64,000 nucleotides of DNA from Paenibacillus sp. UNC499MF (GCF_900107975.1 NZ_FNVF01000008.1:62001-126000), one strand, 5' to 3'; counted from the first letter of the stretch, positions 53,571 through 62,374 are shown. The notes: generated from the letters alone by a model not told the origin. A program made the numbers and translations.

Positions 53571-54836
53571 CTACCGCGCCTCCCTGCCCAAAAACCGCCA
53601 GAAATTGCGGCTGTACAGATCATCGAAATCACGCTGTATCTCTTCCTCCGTTACGTACCAGCCGCTTCCGTGAAGCTTTTCATACTTGTCCACAAGCACC
53701 CGGCCGATTATGGAGCGGGAATACTCCCACTTGTAAATAAGCTGCTCAAGAACGCGGCAGTCCGAGTGCTGCGGAATGAACGAGGTGCCGAGAAGCTCCA
53801 CCCGGAAGCGGGTCATCTCCTCCACGATCGATTCCACATGCAGGAACCACCAGCAGCCGAAAATCATCAGGTTGCGGAATTTGCGCGCAAGCACCGCCAG
53901 CTCATGCTGGTTCTCGCGGGCCAGCATCGTGACCAGAAATTTCTGGTCCGGATAGCGCCGGCAGAGGGCTTCCACCGCGGTCACGTCCGAGTGCATGCTC
54001 ATGTCGCCCGCCAGACGGAGGCCCGGATTGACCGAACGCCGCACCCCGATCATGAGCGCAAAAGGAATGCCGTGCTCCCGGCACACCGGAATCATCGCTT
54101 CGTCGATCATCCGGCTGCGGTGATCTTCCGACGGATACACGAAATCCCCCGGCATGGAAACCGCCAGATAGAGCGCGTCCATCCGCCGGATCCATTCCGA
54201 CAGGAAGCGGCGGACTTCTCCACGCGTCTCCTCCGTCCACGCCTCCTCTACGCGGTATCCGAGCTGCTTCAGCTCACACACTGCCTGCGGCCAGTTGTTC
54301 AGCAGGGCATCTACGCGCAGGGCCGCTGAAAAACGCGGATCGGTATTGCCACCCCGGTCCAGCCACACGGCCCGTTCGGCCGCATCAAACGGGTCGTTCG
54401 TCATCACGATGTGCTCCACCTTGGCCAGCTTCATGACCGTGTCCAACTGCTCTCGCGAATTTCTCGCTGCCAGTACCCGGCGATATTCTTCCAGATTGCG
54501 GCTGGAAACATCAAGGCCCAGGCGGTTCAAAATCGTGATCAAGCCGCTTGCCGCCTCGCTCACCGGAGAATGGTCCTTGAACAGCTTTTTCCAGATGAGA
54601 TCCGCCTGTTCCCTTTTTGACATCTCCCAGAAAGCATCATACGAATCTTCCGACCAGCGGAAACACTCCGAGATCAGATAATGATACGTAAGCAATTCAT
54701 CGATTCCCCAGAGCAGAGAGTCTTCAAAATCCGCTGAATACAGATGGGTATGCATATCGGTGACCGGGGTGGAAAGGGCAAGCCGCCCGACGATTTTTCT
54801 AAGCTCCGTCACGTTTTGGATCGTTTCTGCCTTCAT
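53571..54836 (-). CDS. Uronate isomerase-like enzyme (BH0493 type)
   Basis: A 421-residue member of the amidohydrolase superfamily, closely resembling the divergent Bacillus halodurans uronate isomerase BH0493 (from memory). That family interconverts D-glucuronate/D-fructuronate and D-galacturonate/D-tagaturonate. Metal-site motif D-M-H-T-H-L (27-32); other conserved stretches are R-E-N-Q-H-E-L, I-F-G-C-W-W-F and F-I-P-Q-H-S-D, the last usually continuing with Ala where this protein has Cys. The ATG at 54836 follows AAGGATG. It lies 62 bp downstream of an SDR that fits the next step of the pathway. Confidence 0.85.
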   Translation of the reverse strand: MKAETIQNVTELRKIVGRLALSTPVTDMHTHLYSADFEDSLLWGIDELLTYHYLISECFRWSEDSYDAFWEMSKREQADLIWKKLFKDHSPVSEAASGLITILNRLGLDVSSRNLEEYRRVLAARNSREQLDTVMKLAKVEHIVMTNDPFDAAERAVWLDRGGNTDPRFSAALRVDALLNNWPQAVCELKQLGYRVEEAWTEETRGEVRRFLSEWIRRMDALYLAVSMPGDFVYPSEDHRSRMIDEAMIPVCREHGIPFALMIGVRRSVNPGLRLAGDMSMHSDVTAVEALCRRYPDQKFLVTMLARENQHELAVLARKFRNLMIFGCWWFLHVESIVEEMTRFRVELLGTSFIPQHSDCRVLEQLIYKWEYSRSIIGRVLVDKYEKLHGSGWYVTEEEIQRDFDDLYSRNFWRFLGREAR

Positions 54837-54898
54837 GGTTCCACATCCTTTTTGGTAGGTTAGATACCGCATAAAAGCCCCGCCGAAAACGCCAGGCC

Positions 54899-55666
54899 CT
54901 AGATCGTCATAGCTCCGAATCCCCCGTCGACCCGCAGGATAGAGCCGGTTACGAACCCCGATGCCGCGGGGGAGGCCAGGTACACGGCGGCGCCTTGAAG
55001 CTCGCGCGCTTCACCGAACCGGTTCATCGGCGTGTGGCTCATAATGGAGGAGATCCGCTCCTCCGAAAGAATTTTGCGGTTCTGTTCCGCCGGGAAAAAT
55101 CCCGGTACGATCGCATTCACACGCACTCCGGCCGGGGCGAACTCTCTCGCCAAATATTTGGTCACACTGTTCACACCGGCCTTCGACGCGGAATAAGTGA
55201 ACACCTTCGATAACGGCGGATCGGCCGATACGCTTGAAATATTGATAATGCTGCCGCCTCGGCCGCTTTCCACCATATACTTACCGAAGACCTGGCAGGC
55301 CAGCATGACGCTTTTCAGATTGACGCTCATGATGCTGTCCCACTCCTCTTCCGTGATCTCAAAAAAAGGAGTTGCGCTGTTTTTGCCCGGGCAGTTGAGC
55401 AGGATATCCGCTCTGCCCGTCCAGTCCAGCACTTCGCCCAGGACACGCCCCAGATCTCCCGAGGATGTCGCGTCCGCCCCGAAACAGCGGGCGTCGCCGC
55501 CCCCTTGCTCTATACGGTCCCGGACCGCGGCGGAGGTATCCGGGTTGCGACCCACAACGGCCACCCGCGCTCCGTGTCCCGCCAGTCCGGCCGCCATTTC
55601 CCCGCCCAGCGTGCTGTTGCCGCCGATGACGACGGCCGTTTTGCCCGTTAAATCGAATAAGTTCAT
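54899..55666 (-). CDS. SDR oxidoreductase, probable fructuronate/tagaturonate reductase
   Basis: A 255-residue classical SDR beginning L-F-D-L-T-G-K-T-A-V-V, with cofactor loop G-G-N-S-T-L-G-G (15-22), catalytic S144/S145, Y158 and K162 (Y-S-A-S-K), and V-D-G-G-F at the C-terminus. The start resembles D-mannonate oxidoreductases of the YjmF/UxuB SDR type. Co-transcription with a uronate isomerase supports reduction of fructuronate to mannonate. AAAGGAGTT precedes the ATG. Mannonate dehydratase and KDG kinase/aldolase genes are not in the window. Confidence 0.78.
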   Translation of the reverse strand: MNLFDLTGKTAVVIGGNSTLGGEMAAGLAGHGARVAVVGRNPDTSAAVRDRIEQGGGDARCFGADATSSGDLGRVLGEVLDWTGRADILLNCPGKNSATPFFEITEEEWDSIMSVNLKSVMLACQVFGKYMVESGRGGSIINISSVSADPPLSKVFTYSASKAGVNSVTKYLAREFAPAGVRVNAIVPGFFPAEQNRKILSEERISSIMSHTPMNRFGEARELQGAAVYLASPAASGFVTGSILRVDGGFGAMTI

Positions 55667-55968
55667 GGAAGTATAACTCCTTTAGAGTGCTCCGGCTATG
55701 AAGAATGGTCCGATTACATATAATTAGGACACTAGCTATCCTCTCCACACATAAGCCGGGCCTTATAGTGAATGAAACGAATTCGCTTTTATTAATCTGC
55801 TTCTACCGTACCATGAGATCCTGTAAAACGATTTCTTCTCGTTATGCGGCTTCCTTCACTTATTTATATCTGGTTGGTGTGATTCTCGGAGGGATCATGC
55901 TAAACTGTGTGTAAGATTAGGTCGGTTAAATAACTGATCGGAACCCCGAAAATCCGGAGGACAGCCCT
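55667..55968. other. Divergent control region of the uronate operon and AraC gene
   Basis: A 302-bp AT-rich spacer without a gene. It must hold both promoters; several TATA-like hexamers occur but no pair is convincing enough to assign. Confidence 0.4.
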
Positions 55969-56823
55969 ATGAGCCTGATGGAATCTTTTACGAAGCCGAT
56001 AGAAGCTCTGTTCAATACATCCCGCATTCCCGCCGGTTTTCATTCCCATCTGTATTATGAAATTTATTATTTTCACAGCGGACAATGCAGCTACCTGGTC
56101 GGGGACCGGATATACAATCTTTCCCCGGGTGATCTTCTTCTCATGAACGGGATGACGCTGCATTATCCCAAAATCAATCCGGCTTACGAGTACTGCCGCA
56201 CCATTGTGCATTTCGATCCGGCCTTTGCCGAAGGGCTTTTTCGTGCTCCGCTGCTCACTCCCGTACTTAATCCTTTTAAAAAAGTGGATAACCGGCTTAT
56301 TTCCCTGGAGTCCGGAGAACGTGAGAAATTGGAGCCGATGCTGGAACAATTGTGCTCTCTGTCCGGAAAAAACGACATCATATCCCGCGACCGGTTTCTC
56401 GTCGCCTTTATGCAGGTGCTGCTCCAAGTGTATGAAATCGCGGACAAACCCCGTAACCGGAACCACGAGCCCGGCGGACCCAGACAGCAGCATGTGCAGC
56501 AGCTCATTTCTTATGTGGAGACTCATTATTCCGAAGATTTGACCCTGGATGACATGGCCGAAGCCGTCCACTTGAACAAGCACTATCTAGTCAAAATGTT
56601 CAAGGAAACGACCGGGATCACTTTGTTTCACTACTTGTACCGGCGCCGCATCAACCAAGCGAAGGTTCTTTTCACTCTGGAGCCCGAAAAAAGCATCACC
56701 GAAACCGCCTATGAAGTCGGCTTCAAGCATTTGTCGCACTTTAGTCAGACGTTTAAAAAGTTTACCGGCCTGACGGCGGACGAATACCGCAAACAGGTGC
56801 TTTACACCTACCCAAAGTTGTAA
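55969..56823 (+). CDS. AraC-family regulator with cupin sensor domain
   Basis: A 284-residue paralog of the regulator at 49271. Cupin H-S-H-L-Y-Y-E-I-Y-Y-F and L-S-P-G-D-L-L-L-M-N-G-M-T-L-H; C-terminal double helix-turn-helix (A-E-A-V-H-L-N-K-H-Y-L-V-K-M-F, G-F-K-H-L-S-H-F-S-Q-T-F). GGAGGAC lies 6-7 bp before the ATG. Divergent from the uronate isomerase/SDR operon, which is its likely target. Confidence 0.9.
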   Translation: MSLMESFTKPIEALFNTSRIPAGFHSHLYYEIYYFHSGQCSYLVGDRIYNLSPGDLLLMNGMTLHYPKINPAYEYCRTIVHFDPAFAEGLFRAPLLTPVLNPFKKVDNRLISLESGEREKLEPMLEQLCSLSGKNDIISRDRFLVAFMQVLLQVYEIADKPRNRNHEPGGPRQQHVQQLISYVETHYSEDLTLDDMAEAVHLNKHYLVKMFKETTGITLFHYLYRRRINQAKVLFTLEPEKSITETAYEVGFKHLSHFSQTFKKFTGLTADEYRKQVLYTYPKL

Positions 56824-56855
56824 GGTGCTGCTGCGGGCCTGCCGCGTTAAAACAT

Positions 56856-56892
56856 AAGAAAGCACCGCAGCTTATTGCTGCGGCGCTTTCTT
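56856..56892. terminator. Bidirectional terminator between AraC and YitT genes
   Basis: A 16-bp stem with one mismatch (56856-56871 with 56877-56892) and 5-nt loop, with AAGAAAG and CTTTCTT flanks. Confidence 0.7.
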
Positions 56893-56969
56893 GCTCCAGC
56901 GGAATAAACCTCCCGGCAATATTTTGTTCTTGCTCTTGTTCTTGTTCTTGCTCCCTCTCACACAGTCCG

Positions 56970-58070
56970 CTACTCCGCCAAGCTTCCGTCCCTTCTTCGC
57001 CCCCGCGAATCCGTTACGATACCGGCGGACGGGTCAATCGCTTTCACTATGGCTTTCAAGCGGGCTTCCTCCATAAAATGAATGGTGTAAGAAAGGCTGC
57101 GGTCCTTGCCGTGGCTGTATCCTGCGCTTATCGCCTTATGCAGCCCGTCTTCGTCCGGCCCCGGGCCGCTTCCGATCGCCCCCTCCCCCACAAACCGGCG
57201 GGGTTCAACAGGCTGGAAGTTCGCTATGACCCGCCCGGAGCGCCTGCTGAAGAAGCGTTCGGCAACCCGTCCCAGCCCGTTAGAGTGAAGCTCTCCCGGC
57301 ATTTCTTTTTTTGCAGCCGCCTCGCGTTTTTCCGCGTTTTCTGCATGATAGACAGAGGCTTTCCGTCCCAGTCTGGCCTCCATCTCCTTTTCGATTTCGG
57401 CGCAGTGTCCGCTTACTATCGTAATCCGGCGGTGCACGGAGAATCCACGCAGGCTGAAATGGACCGTTTCATATGCGAGCAGGTAAGCGAGAATGGAGTA
57501 CATCGCCTGCTCCCAGCCGTAAATAAAGCCCGCTCCCGCTAAAATAAAGCAGTTCAGCAGCATGAAATCCTGATCTTTGAAGCCGAATTTCACCAGTTTC
57601 TCGGTGTGATCCCGCGTTTCCAGCGTATCCAGAGTCCCCCCGTAACGGATAACCAGACCGATCCCCAGCCCCAGGGCGGTTCCTCCGCAGAAGGCGGCCG
57701 TCATCGGATTTTCGATCAGAGCCGGTACCGGATGCAGAATTAGGGCGCTGAGCGAAAACACGAGCAGGCCTAGAACCGTGAGCACCGCGAAATTTCGCCG
57801 CACCTTACGGTACGAGAGCAAAATAAGCGGCAGGTTCAGAACGAACAGAAACAGGCCGAGCTTCATTTCCGTAAAGTGTGCGGCCAAAGCGGAAAGGCCC
57901 GTCATCCCCCCGACCAGCATCCGGTTCGGAATCAGGAACAGCTCCAGCCCGACTGCGGCCAGCACGCTCCCGCAAATCACCATCAAGAGCTTAAAACACC
58001 ACTGCGCCAAGGACCAGCCGTCCATTGTTTCACCGGCCGAGCTCATGCGGACATTTTGCAAAAGCTTCAT
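56970..58070 (-). CDS. YitT family membrane protein with expanded DUF2179 domain
   Basis: A 366-residue protein. Five to six membrane helices (about 25-205) carry the YitT signature (G-L-E-L-F-L-I-P-N-R-M-L-V-G-G-M-T-G-L-S, R-Y-G-G-T-L-D-T-L-E-T). A C-terminal DUF2179 begins at R-I-T-I-V-S (215) and ends E-E-A-R-L-K-A-I-V-K-A-I-D-P-S-A-G. Most relatives have about 285 residues; here about 85 extra residues (243-327, 57090-57344) interrupt DUF2179 between its first and last strands. AGGAGGAA precedes the ATG. Transport or sensing roles of the family are not settled. Confidence 0.82.
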   Translation of the reverse strand: MKLLQNVRMSSAGETMDGWSLAQWCFKLLMVICGSVLAAVGLELFLIPNRMLVGGMTGLSALAAHFTEMKLGLFLFVLNLPLILLSYRKVRRNFAVLTVLGLLVFSLSALILHPVPALIENPMTAAFCGGTALGLGIGLVIRYGGTLDTLETRDHTEKLVKFGFKDQDFMLLNCFILAGAGFIYGWEQAMYSILAYLLAYETVHFSLRGFSVHRRITIVSGHCAEIEKEMEARLGRKASVYHAENAEKREAAAKKEMPGELHSNGLGRVAERFFSRRSGRVIANFQPVEPRRFVGEGAIGSGPGPDEDGLHKAISAGYSHGKDRSLSYTIHFMEEARLKAIVKAIDPSAGIVTDSRGRRRDGSLAE

Positions 58071-58152
58071 CGGAATTCCTCCTCATCGCTTAGATTCCGT
58101 CCTTACAGGACCGTACAATCAGCCAGCGTCCGAGTGCGAATATCCGGCGGCG

Positions 58153-59394
58153 TTACCCGCTTCCTTCCTTTTGCAGAACGGTTTTGCTTTCCTTTTTGCC
58201 GGACGCGTCTTTGAAAGGAATCACTTTGTTCATCCACTTGTAAATGGTTTTGCTCTCCTTGGTAAGCAGGGGCCCGAGAATCGCCATAATGAGCACGTAT
58301 AAAGCCGCAAAAGGCTGCAAAACCGTCAGCAGTCCGCCCGCTTTACCGAGATTGGCCATAATGATGGAAAATTCGCCGCGCGATACAATAGTCAGGCCGA
58401 TATTGGCCGAAGCCTTCGGAGGCAGTCCGGCGCTTCGCCCGGCAAGCAGTCCGGCGGCCAAGTTGCCGATCAGAGTTATCACGACGGCTCCCAGCGACAT
58501 CCAGACGGCTCCGCCCAATGCCAGGGGATCAATGGTCAGCCCGAAGCTGAAGAAGAAAATGGCGCCGAAGAAGTCCCGGAACGGCATGATCAGATGCTCG
58601 ATCCGCTTGGCATGCTCCGTCTCCGCCAGAACAAGCCCGACGAGCAAAGCTCCGATCGCTTCCGCGACATGAATCGTTTCGGAGAATCCCGCCACGAGGA
58701 ACAATGCCGCGAAAATCACGAGCCCGAACAGCTCATTGGAGCGGATGTTCAGCAGCCGGTTCAGAAGAGGAACGGCTTTTCTGCCCGCTACGAGCAGCAC
58801 CAGCATAAATCCGAGTGCGATGAGTGCGGAAAGCAGTACGCCTCCCAGTGTTGTAGAGCCGCTCAGGACAAGGCCTGACAGAATAGAAATATAGACGGCG
58901 AGGAAAACATCTTCGAACATGATAATACCGAGGATCATTTCGGTTTCGGGATTGGCCGTTCTTTTCAGATCGACCAGGACTTTGGCCACGATGGCACTGG
59001 AGGAAATCGTCGTAATTCCGGCAATCACCAGAATTTCGGCTAGAGGAAAACCGAGCGCCCAGGCAAATAAGACGCCCAGAGTAAAATTAATGAGGATATA
59101 AATTGTACCGCCTACGGCGATAGAACGTCCCGACTTGATAAGACGGCCTACCGAGAACTCCAGTCCCAGATAGAACAGCAGGAACAGGACCCCGATCCGG
59201 CCCATAAATTCGATCAACGGCGCGCTTTCAATGAACCGGAAATCGAAATGCCAGATCTCCAGCGCGTGAGGACCTACGGCCATTCCGATCAGAATATAGA
59301 AAGGAATGACCGAGAAACGGAGTTTGGCCGACAACAACCCGGCCGCCGCAATAAGCGCGATGGCCAGCCCCACCTCAAATACCATGTGATTCAT
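58153..59394 (-). CDS. khtU: K+/H+ antiporter subunit, KhtU-like (CPA2)
   Basis: A 413-residue antiporter with about twelve membrane helices and the CPA2 signatures (G-V-L-F-L-L-F-Y-L-G-L-E-F, T-I-S-S-S-A-I-V-A-K, G-A-I-F-F-F-S-F-G-L). It lacks a C-terminal RCK domain; regulation is supplied by the separate KhtT-like protein encoded 4 bp upstream. In Bacillus this pair expels K+ and responds to c-di-AMP and pH. The ATG at 59394 is the first of two near-adjacent Met codons. Confidence 0.88.
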   Translation of the reverse strand: MNHMVFEVGLAIALIAAAGLLSAKLRFSVIPFYILIGMAVGPHALEIWHFDFRFIESAPLIEFMGRIGVLFLLFYLGLEFSVGRLIKSGRSIAVGGTIYILINFTLGVLFAWALGFPLAEILVIAGITTISSSAIVAKVLVDLKRTANPETEMILGIIMFEDVFLAVYISILSGLVLSGSTTLGGVLLSALIALGFMLVLLVAGRKAVPLLNRLLNIRSNELFGLVIFAALFLVAGFSETIHVAEAIGALLVGLVLAETEHAKRIEHLIMPFRDFFGAIFFFSFGLTIDPLALGGAVWMSLGAVVITLIGNLAAGLLAGRSAGLPPKASANIGLTIVSRGEFSIIMANLGKAGGLLTVLQPFAALYVLIMAILGPLLTKESKTIYKWMNKVIPFKDASGKKESKTVLQKEGSG

Positions 59395-59398
59395 CTAT

Positions 59399-59893
59399 TC
59401 AACCACTTCCATTCTTTAAAATGTGCCGGAACAATTTTTGCTGCTGTCTCTCTCCGACCACGATCAAGGTAGAATCGGCGGACAAAACATAATCCGGTCC
59501 CGGATTGATCTGCTTGCCATGATTTTTTTCGACAATCGCGATAATGGTCGCTCCCGAATTTTGCCGGACGTCCAATTCGCCGATTGAACGGCCGATACAG
59601 GCATACTCGGGTTCCATCTTGTACCACTCGATGATTAAATCGTCCAGAGCCACTTCAATCGACTCCAGCGCCTTCGGTTTATACGTCAGTCCGCCCACGA
59701 TTGCGGCAAGCTGCCGCGCTTCATCGTCATCGAGCGTAACCATGGACAAGCTCTCATCGGGATCGTCATAGCGAAAATGATACATTTCACGTCTTCCGTC
59801 GTCATGAAGGATAACGACAATCTTATCTCCGCCGCGGGTATTCATCAGGAATTTTTTTCCTATCCCCGGCAAATCGGATTCTCTTACGTACAT
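59399..59893 (-). CDS. khtT: K+/H+ antiporter regulatory subunit, KhtT-like
   Basis: A 164-residue cytoplasmic protein, matching Bacillus KhtT in length. N-terminal domain [12 protein letters not shown] ... [12 protein letters not shown]-terminal RCK_C/TrkA-C domain (about 78-162) with G-R-S-I-G-E-L-D-V and L-I-V-V-G. RCK_C in KhtT binds c-di-AMP (family knowledge). The ATG at 59893 follows AGGAGG; a frame to 59974 adds an unrelated N-terminus. The third Bacillus gene khtS is not recognisable here. Confidence 0.9.
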   Translation of the reverse strand: MYVRESDLPGIGKKFLMNTRGGDKIVVILHDDGRREMYHFRYDDPDESLSMVTLDDDEARQLAAIVGGLTYKPKALESIEVALDDLIIEWYKMEPEYACIGRSIGELDVRQNSGATIIAIVEKNHGKQINPGPDYVLSADSTLIVVGERQQQKLFRHILKNGSG

Positions 59894-59970
59894 AGCGGAA
59901 CAGCCTCCTATAATTGAGTGTGTTTGGGGGACCGTTCGGTCCTGGTTCAGACATATTTCAACGGTTCGTT

Positions 59971-60177
59971 TCACCGCTTCATGTTTTGCAAATCGAATCG
60001 TGTCAACTGGCCCATGCCCTTTGCGTAAGGAGTCAAGGAATTTGGACAGACGGGGGCCTTGCCGCCCGGCTTATTTTTTTCGCCGAGGCTCTTCATTGTT
60101 TCTTGCATCATACATCTTGAGTTTTTATACATACTTATGCATAATTTATACATTTGATCGATTTCGGACAGACTCAA
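59971..60177 (-). CDS. Possible small hypothetical protein (68 residues)
   Basis: A frame with TTG start at 60177 in the otherwise empty 386-bp spacer before khtT. It opens [12 protein letters not shown], is hydrophilic with Met and Lys, and its second half uses codons like neighbouring genes. The ribosome site is poor (CAGCGGG), and no homolog is recognised. It may equally be chance or leader sequence. No clear riboswitch-like structure was seen in this spacer. Confidence 0.28.
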   Translation of the reverse strand: MSLSEIDQMYKLCISMYKNSRCMMQETMKSLGEKNKPGGKAPVCPNSLTPYAKGMGQLTRFDLQNMKR

Positions 60178-60279
60178 AGAAACCCGCTGTAAACGGTCGA
60201 AAAAAATGATTTGCAGACAGCTTCGTTCAAAATTCAGTATGGACGGGACTAAACGGTTTGCCGGACAACGGCATGGAAA

Positions 60280-60639
60280 TTAAACCACGTAATTGGACGT
60301 GAATTTGATGGGAAGAAGGAGTTGTTTGCGCCTTAACAGGCAGACGAAGGGTTTGTACGGAAGCCCGGGAAGCGGGACTTTAAAGAGGGTGAACAGGCAC
60401 AGCACGGATAAGACCACGAGGGTAATCGCCGCCTTCACCATTTTGGCAAAATGATGGGTAACGGCTTTACGGATCACATACTTGGATTTGTGTTCGCCAA
60501 GCGGAGGAACTGACTCATAAGTGGAGGACGCCTGAGCAGCCGCGGCTTCTTGGGTCAGAGGCACGGGCGCGGAGAAGCCAAGCAGGAGGGAAAGCATAAG
60601 AAACAGACACCAGCGAATGAACGCGTTCTTTTGCTTCAT
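60280..60639 (-). CDS. Small exported membrane protein of unknown function
   Basis: A 119-residue product: signal-like N-terminus with a hydrophobic core (10-22) and A-A-A-A-Q cleavage candidate, a short external stretch, then a membrane helix (about 70-88, A-A-I-T-L-V-V-L-S-V-L-C-L-F) and a basic tail R-R-K. The ATG at 60639 follows GGGGGGAG. No family recognised. Divergent from the M24 peptidase gene. Confidence 0.6.
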   Translation of the reverse strand: MKQKNAFIRWCLFLMLSLLLGFSAPVPLTQEAAAAQASSTYESVPPLGEHKSKYVIRKAVTHHFAKMVKAAITLVVLSVLCLFTLFKVPLPGLPYKPFVCLLRRKQLLLPIKFTSNYVV

Positions 60640-60836
60640 CGTCTCCCCCCTTTGCAATCTGTTACAACTATGATAACACATTTTGCGTCTTTACGAAACA
60701 GTTTCAGGATTATTTTATTCATTTTTTTGTTTGATTATGCAATACCGGCAGCCTGTCCCTACTGCTCTTCCGCAACTGTAACTTTCCAACTTGTCCGCCA
60801 ACCCATACAATGAAGAAGGGGATAATTGGAAACCCC

Positions 60837-60875
60837 TTAGAGAGACCCGTTAGAGAGACCCGTTAGAGAGAGAGG
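60837..60875. repeat. 13-bp tandem repeat in the leader of the M24 gene
   Basis: TTAGAGAGACCCG is repeated exactly at 60837 and 60850 and partly at 60863, where it merges into the ribosome site AGAGGAGA of the next gene. Confidence 0.85.
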
Positions 60876-60886
60876 AGACTATCATC

Positions 60887-61579
60887 ATGGCAGCAACCAG
60901 AGAAGAACGTCATACAAATTTACGCGAGGCGGAAAAAAAAGCGCTTGCGCTTTTCGAAACGGCCGAAGCGAAAGGAATTCTGCGCAGCGGAGTTACGGAG
61001 AAAGAATTAAACCGGGAAATTTATCAGCTCGCCTTCGAGCTTTACGGGATCAAAAAGTATTGGCACAAGCGGATCGTGCGTGCGGGAAGCAATACACTCC
61101 ATCCGTACCGGGAAAATCCGCCGGACAGGCTGGTAGAGCCGGGAGACATCCTCTTTATCGATTTCGGCCCGATTTTCGAAGATTGGGAAGCCGATTTCGG
61201 ACGCACGTACGTGTTTGGAGACGACCCTGTGAAAAATAAACTGCGGCGGGACGTCGAGCTCGCCTGGCATGACGGCAAAGCCTTCTTTGAATCTCGTCCG
61301 GACATAACGGGCAGCGAGCTCTACGATTTCATGACCGCTTTGGCCCGCGATTACGGCTGGGAGTACGGCGGTCCTCACGCCGGTCACCTTATCGGAGAGT
61401 TCCCTCACGAGATCGTACAGGGCGAAGAAGTCGAGAATTATATCCATCCCGATAATCACATCAAGATGCGGGATAACGATAAGAACGGTCTGCTCCGCGA
61501 CTGGATTCTGGAGATCCATTTTGTGGACCGTGAGCGCGAGATCGGCGGATTCTTCGAGCAGCTGCTGACCGTGGACTGA
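60887..61579 (+). CDS. M24 family metallopeptidase-like protein
   Basis: A 230-residue protein with the pita-bread fold of the methionine aminopeptidase/creatinase family but without the N-terminal creatinase domain. Predicted metal ligands: D92 (I-D-F-G-P), D103 (E-A-D-F-G-R), H167 (P-H-A-G-H-L-I-G), E209 (I-L-E-I-H-F) and E224 (G-G-F-F-E-Q). All five are present, so activity is plausible, as a peptidase or a related hydrolase. GAGAGGAGA precedes the ATG. Monocistronic. Confidence 0.85.
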   Translation: MAATREERHTNLREAEKKALALFETAEAKGILRSGVTEKELNREIYQLAFELYGIKKYWHKRIVRAGSNTLHPYRENPPDRLVEPGDILFIDFGPIFEDWEADFGRTYVFGDDPVKNKLRRDVELAWHDGKAFFESRPDITGSELYDFMTALARDYGWEYGGPHAGHLIGEFPHEIVQGEEVENYIHPDNHIKMRDNDKNGLLRDWILEIHFVDREREIGGFFEQLLTVD

Positions 61580-61593
61580 ATCATCCCTTACCA

Positions 61594-61645
61594 AAAAGGA
61601 GCCTGCAGGTACTCAAGCGAGTACCGTGCAGAGCTCCTTTATTTT
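61594..61645. terminator. Bidirectional terminator between M24 and HAD genes
   Basis: A long interrupted hairpin (AAAGGAGC with GCTCCTTT, inner GGTACT with AGTACC) is flanked by A5 and ATTTTT. Its right side overlaps the 3' end of the HAD gene. Confidence 0.7.
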
Positions 61646-62374
61646 TAACAGGATGTTCTCTTCGGTCCGGTCATCGGCGGCGATTTTTTCTTTGGCCAGT
61701 TCCGCCAATGCGTCATGGTCCCCGATAAGAACGGAATGCTTCGCCATCCGGAACAACGGCAGGTCGTTGTTGTCGTTGCCGAAACAGACGAACTCGTCCA
61801 GCGGGAGTCCGCATCCGCTCAACGCGGCCATCTTGTTGACGCCTTTGCCGGTCAGATCCAGTATCCCCTCCGAGGAATGATGATGGATCGTGACGTCCAA
61901 AGCCCGCAGCTTCGCGGACAGCTCCTCAAACCTGCGGCAGGAGAGCACGACGATTTTAATAAAGGACTGAATGTCATCCGGTTCTACGCGTTTTGCCAGC
62001 CCATGAGGATCCACATTCGCCAGGAACGGATGCTCCGGACTCAGACGGTAAGCGTAGTTCCATGTATCGTCGATCAGATATTCGGCTTCATAATCATTCA
62101 GCAGATGAATGATTTGCCCGGCTAACGGCCCCGGTATCGGCTGGTATGTCAAAGGCTGCTTGCGGTAAAACGTCATCGCCCCGTTCGCCCCGATCAGCAG
62201 ATGGCCGGCGAATCTTTCGTCCAGCACGGGGAGCATGTCCCGGCAGGGCCGGGCCGATGCGAATCCGACAAAGTGCCCGGCTTCCTCCAGCTCCAGCAAA
62301 GCATCCAGAATGCGCTTCGAAATCGGCTTTCCTTTGAAGCAAATCGTTCCATCCAGGTCAAAAATAAAATTCAT
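61613..62374 (-). CDS. Cof-type HAD-IIB family phosphatase
   Basis: A 253-residue HAD hydrolase: motif I D-L-D-G-T-I (6-11), motif II in F-A-S-A-R-P, motif III Lys (about 183) and motif IV F-G-N-D-N-N-D (about 200-206). A C2B cap lies between motifs II and III. Such enzymes dephosphorylate sugar phosphates, FMN or pyridoxal phosphate. The ATG at 62374 has AAGGTGG upstream; a GTG four codons earlier overlaps that site. Confidence 0.87.
   Translation of the reverse strand: MNFIFDLDGTICFKGKPISKRILDALLELEEAGHFVGFASARPCRDMLPVLDERFAGHLLIGANGAMTFYRKQPLTYQPIPGPLAGQIIHLLNDYEAEYLIDDTWNYAYRLSPEHPFLANVDPHGLAKRVEPDDIQSFIKIVVLSCRRFEELSAKLRALDVTIHHHSSEGILDLTGKGVNKMAALSGCGLPLDEFVCFGNDNNDLPLFRMAKHSVLIGDHDALAELAKEKIAADDRTEENILLKIKELCTVLA

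Noticed and set aside
59894-60279. c-di-AMP (ydaO-type) riboswitch before khtT
   Set aside because: I looked because of the KhtT link, but could not recognise the conserved core or a terminator/antiterminator pair.
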